Source: Solenopsis invicta (taxonomy: Eukaryota > Arthropoda > Insecta > Hymenoptera > Formicidae). From it: DNA of 64,000 bases. This document shows, one piece after another, positions 63,761-64,000 of the stretch. The DNA lies in the NCBI RefSeq assembly GCF_016802725.1, contig NC_052670.1, positions 8,266,141-8,330,140 of the forward strand, given 5' to 3'. The stretch's first letter is position 1. Each line of letters begins with the position of its first letter. The position numbers were made by a program, and so were the translations under genes. The notes under the pieces are model-generated. The model saw only the letters and a list, made by a program, of their open reading frames with translations. It was not told the origin of the DNA and did no database searches.

Positions 63761-63981
63761 CACTGAGAGAAAGATTATTAAATTTTAATAAATATTTGTT
63801 TTTGAATAGTTGGAATGAAATATTTACTTAAGTACAAATAAATATTTGTCTAGTACAAGAACAACCAGTTTAATTTAATCATCATTTTTTTTTAGTAGAT
63901 ATTTATGTAATGTAAGTAAATATTTCATGCAACTATTCAAACAAATATTTATTAAAATTTAATAGTTTTTTTTTCTTAGTG
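63761..63981. mobile_element. MITE with CACTGAGAGAAAGATTATTA ends
   Basis: Inverted ends CACTGAGAGAAAGATTATTA and a near-complement at the right, continuing through TAATAAATATTTGTTT. Confidence 0.7.
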
Positions 63982-64000
63982 TAGAACGCGTTACTGTAAA

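Larger units (their letters stand above)
61805..64000 (+). other. Fringe intron 2, incomplete at the right edge
   Basis: No further fringe exon was found before the end of the window. The intron holds two related MITEs (62240-62434, 63761-63981). A CpG-richer patch at 62.6-63.0 kb has short open frames without domain character. Confidence 0.6.

Overview
The window looks like nuclear DNA of an insect, most likely a hymenopteran such as an ant. It is AT-rich, its genes are split into many exons with GT-AG introns, and it carries animal regulatory genes together with many short inverted-repeat transposons and GA/TA microsatellites. There are no operons and no prokaryotic signals. I recognise five protein-coding genes and assembled them by hand from splice sites and reading-frame phase. 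The ant assignment is inference; the insect assignment is firmer, because the best resemblances are to insect and animal families such as fringe and l(3)mbt.

Layout. From 1 to 3.5 kb is AT-rich DNA with no supported gene. From 3.5 to 8.9 kb (+) is ETFBKMT (METTL20-type), a mitochondrial lysine methyltransferase, in two coding exons. From 7.8 to 13.0 kb (-) is a secreted or membrane CUB/EGF protein; its last proposed exon falls inside the ETFBKMT intron, so the two genes appear interleaved. Its probable 5' UTR exon and promoter are in the GC-rich island at 13.6-14.2 kb. From 15.8 to 18.5 kb (-) is PCMTD, an isoaspartyl-methyltransferase-like adaptor of ubiquitin ligases, with a 5' UTR exon near 19.5 kb. 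From 20.3 to 28.5 kb is mostly repeats, including a nested palindromic transposon pair, with two possible first exons at 22.0 and 26.1 kb. From 30.2 to 38.6 kb (+) is l(3)mbt, complete in 15 coding exons: FCS zinc finger, three MBT repeats, C2HC finger and SAM domain.

From 39 to 53 kb no protein gene is supported, but the region is the most unusual part of the window. Five degenerate copies of an exon-like core of about 60 bp lie at 42.3-43.8 kb. A pair of related splice-site-flanked cassettes lies at 44.1-44.5 and 52.6-53.0 kb. Between the cassettes is a ten-unit tandem array of a 516-bp monomer (45.9-51.1 kb). The whole interval is bracketed by a direct-repeat pair of about 0.94 kb at 40.2 and 56.1 kb. 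I read this as a candidate spliced noncoding RNA or satellite-like locus, unproven.

From 53.5 to 54.4 kb is a GC-rich probable promoter with a possible first coding exon. From 58.3 kb to the right edge (+) is fringe (fng): the signal-anchor exon and the first glycosyltransferase exon are present, and the rest lies beyond the window.

The genes do not form one pathway. Their products act in mitochondria (ETFBKMT), the secretory pathway or cell surface (CUB/EGF), the cytosol or nucleus (PCMTD), chromatin (l(3)mbt) and the Golgi in Notch modification (fringe).
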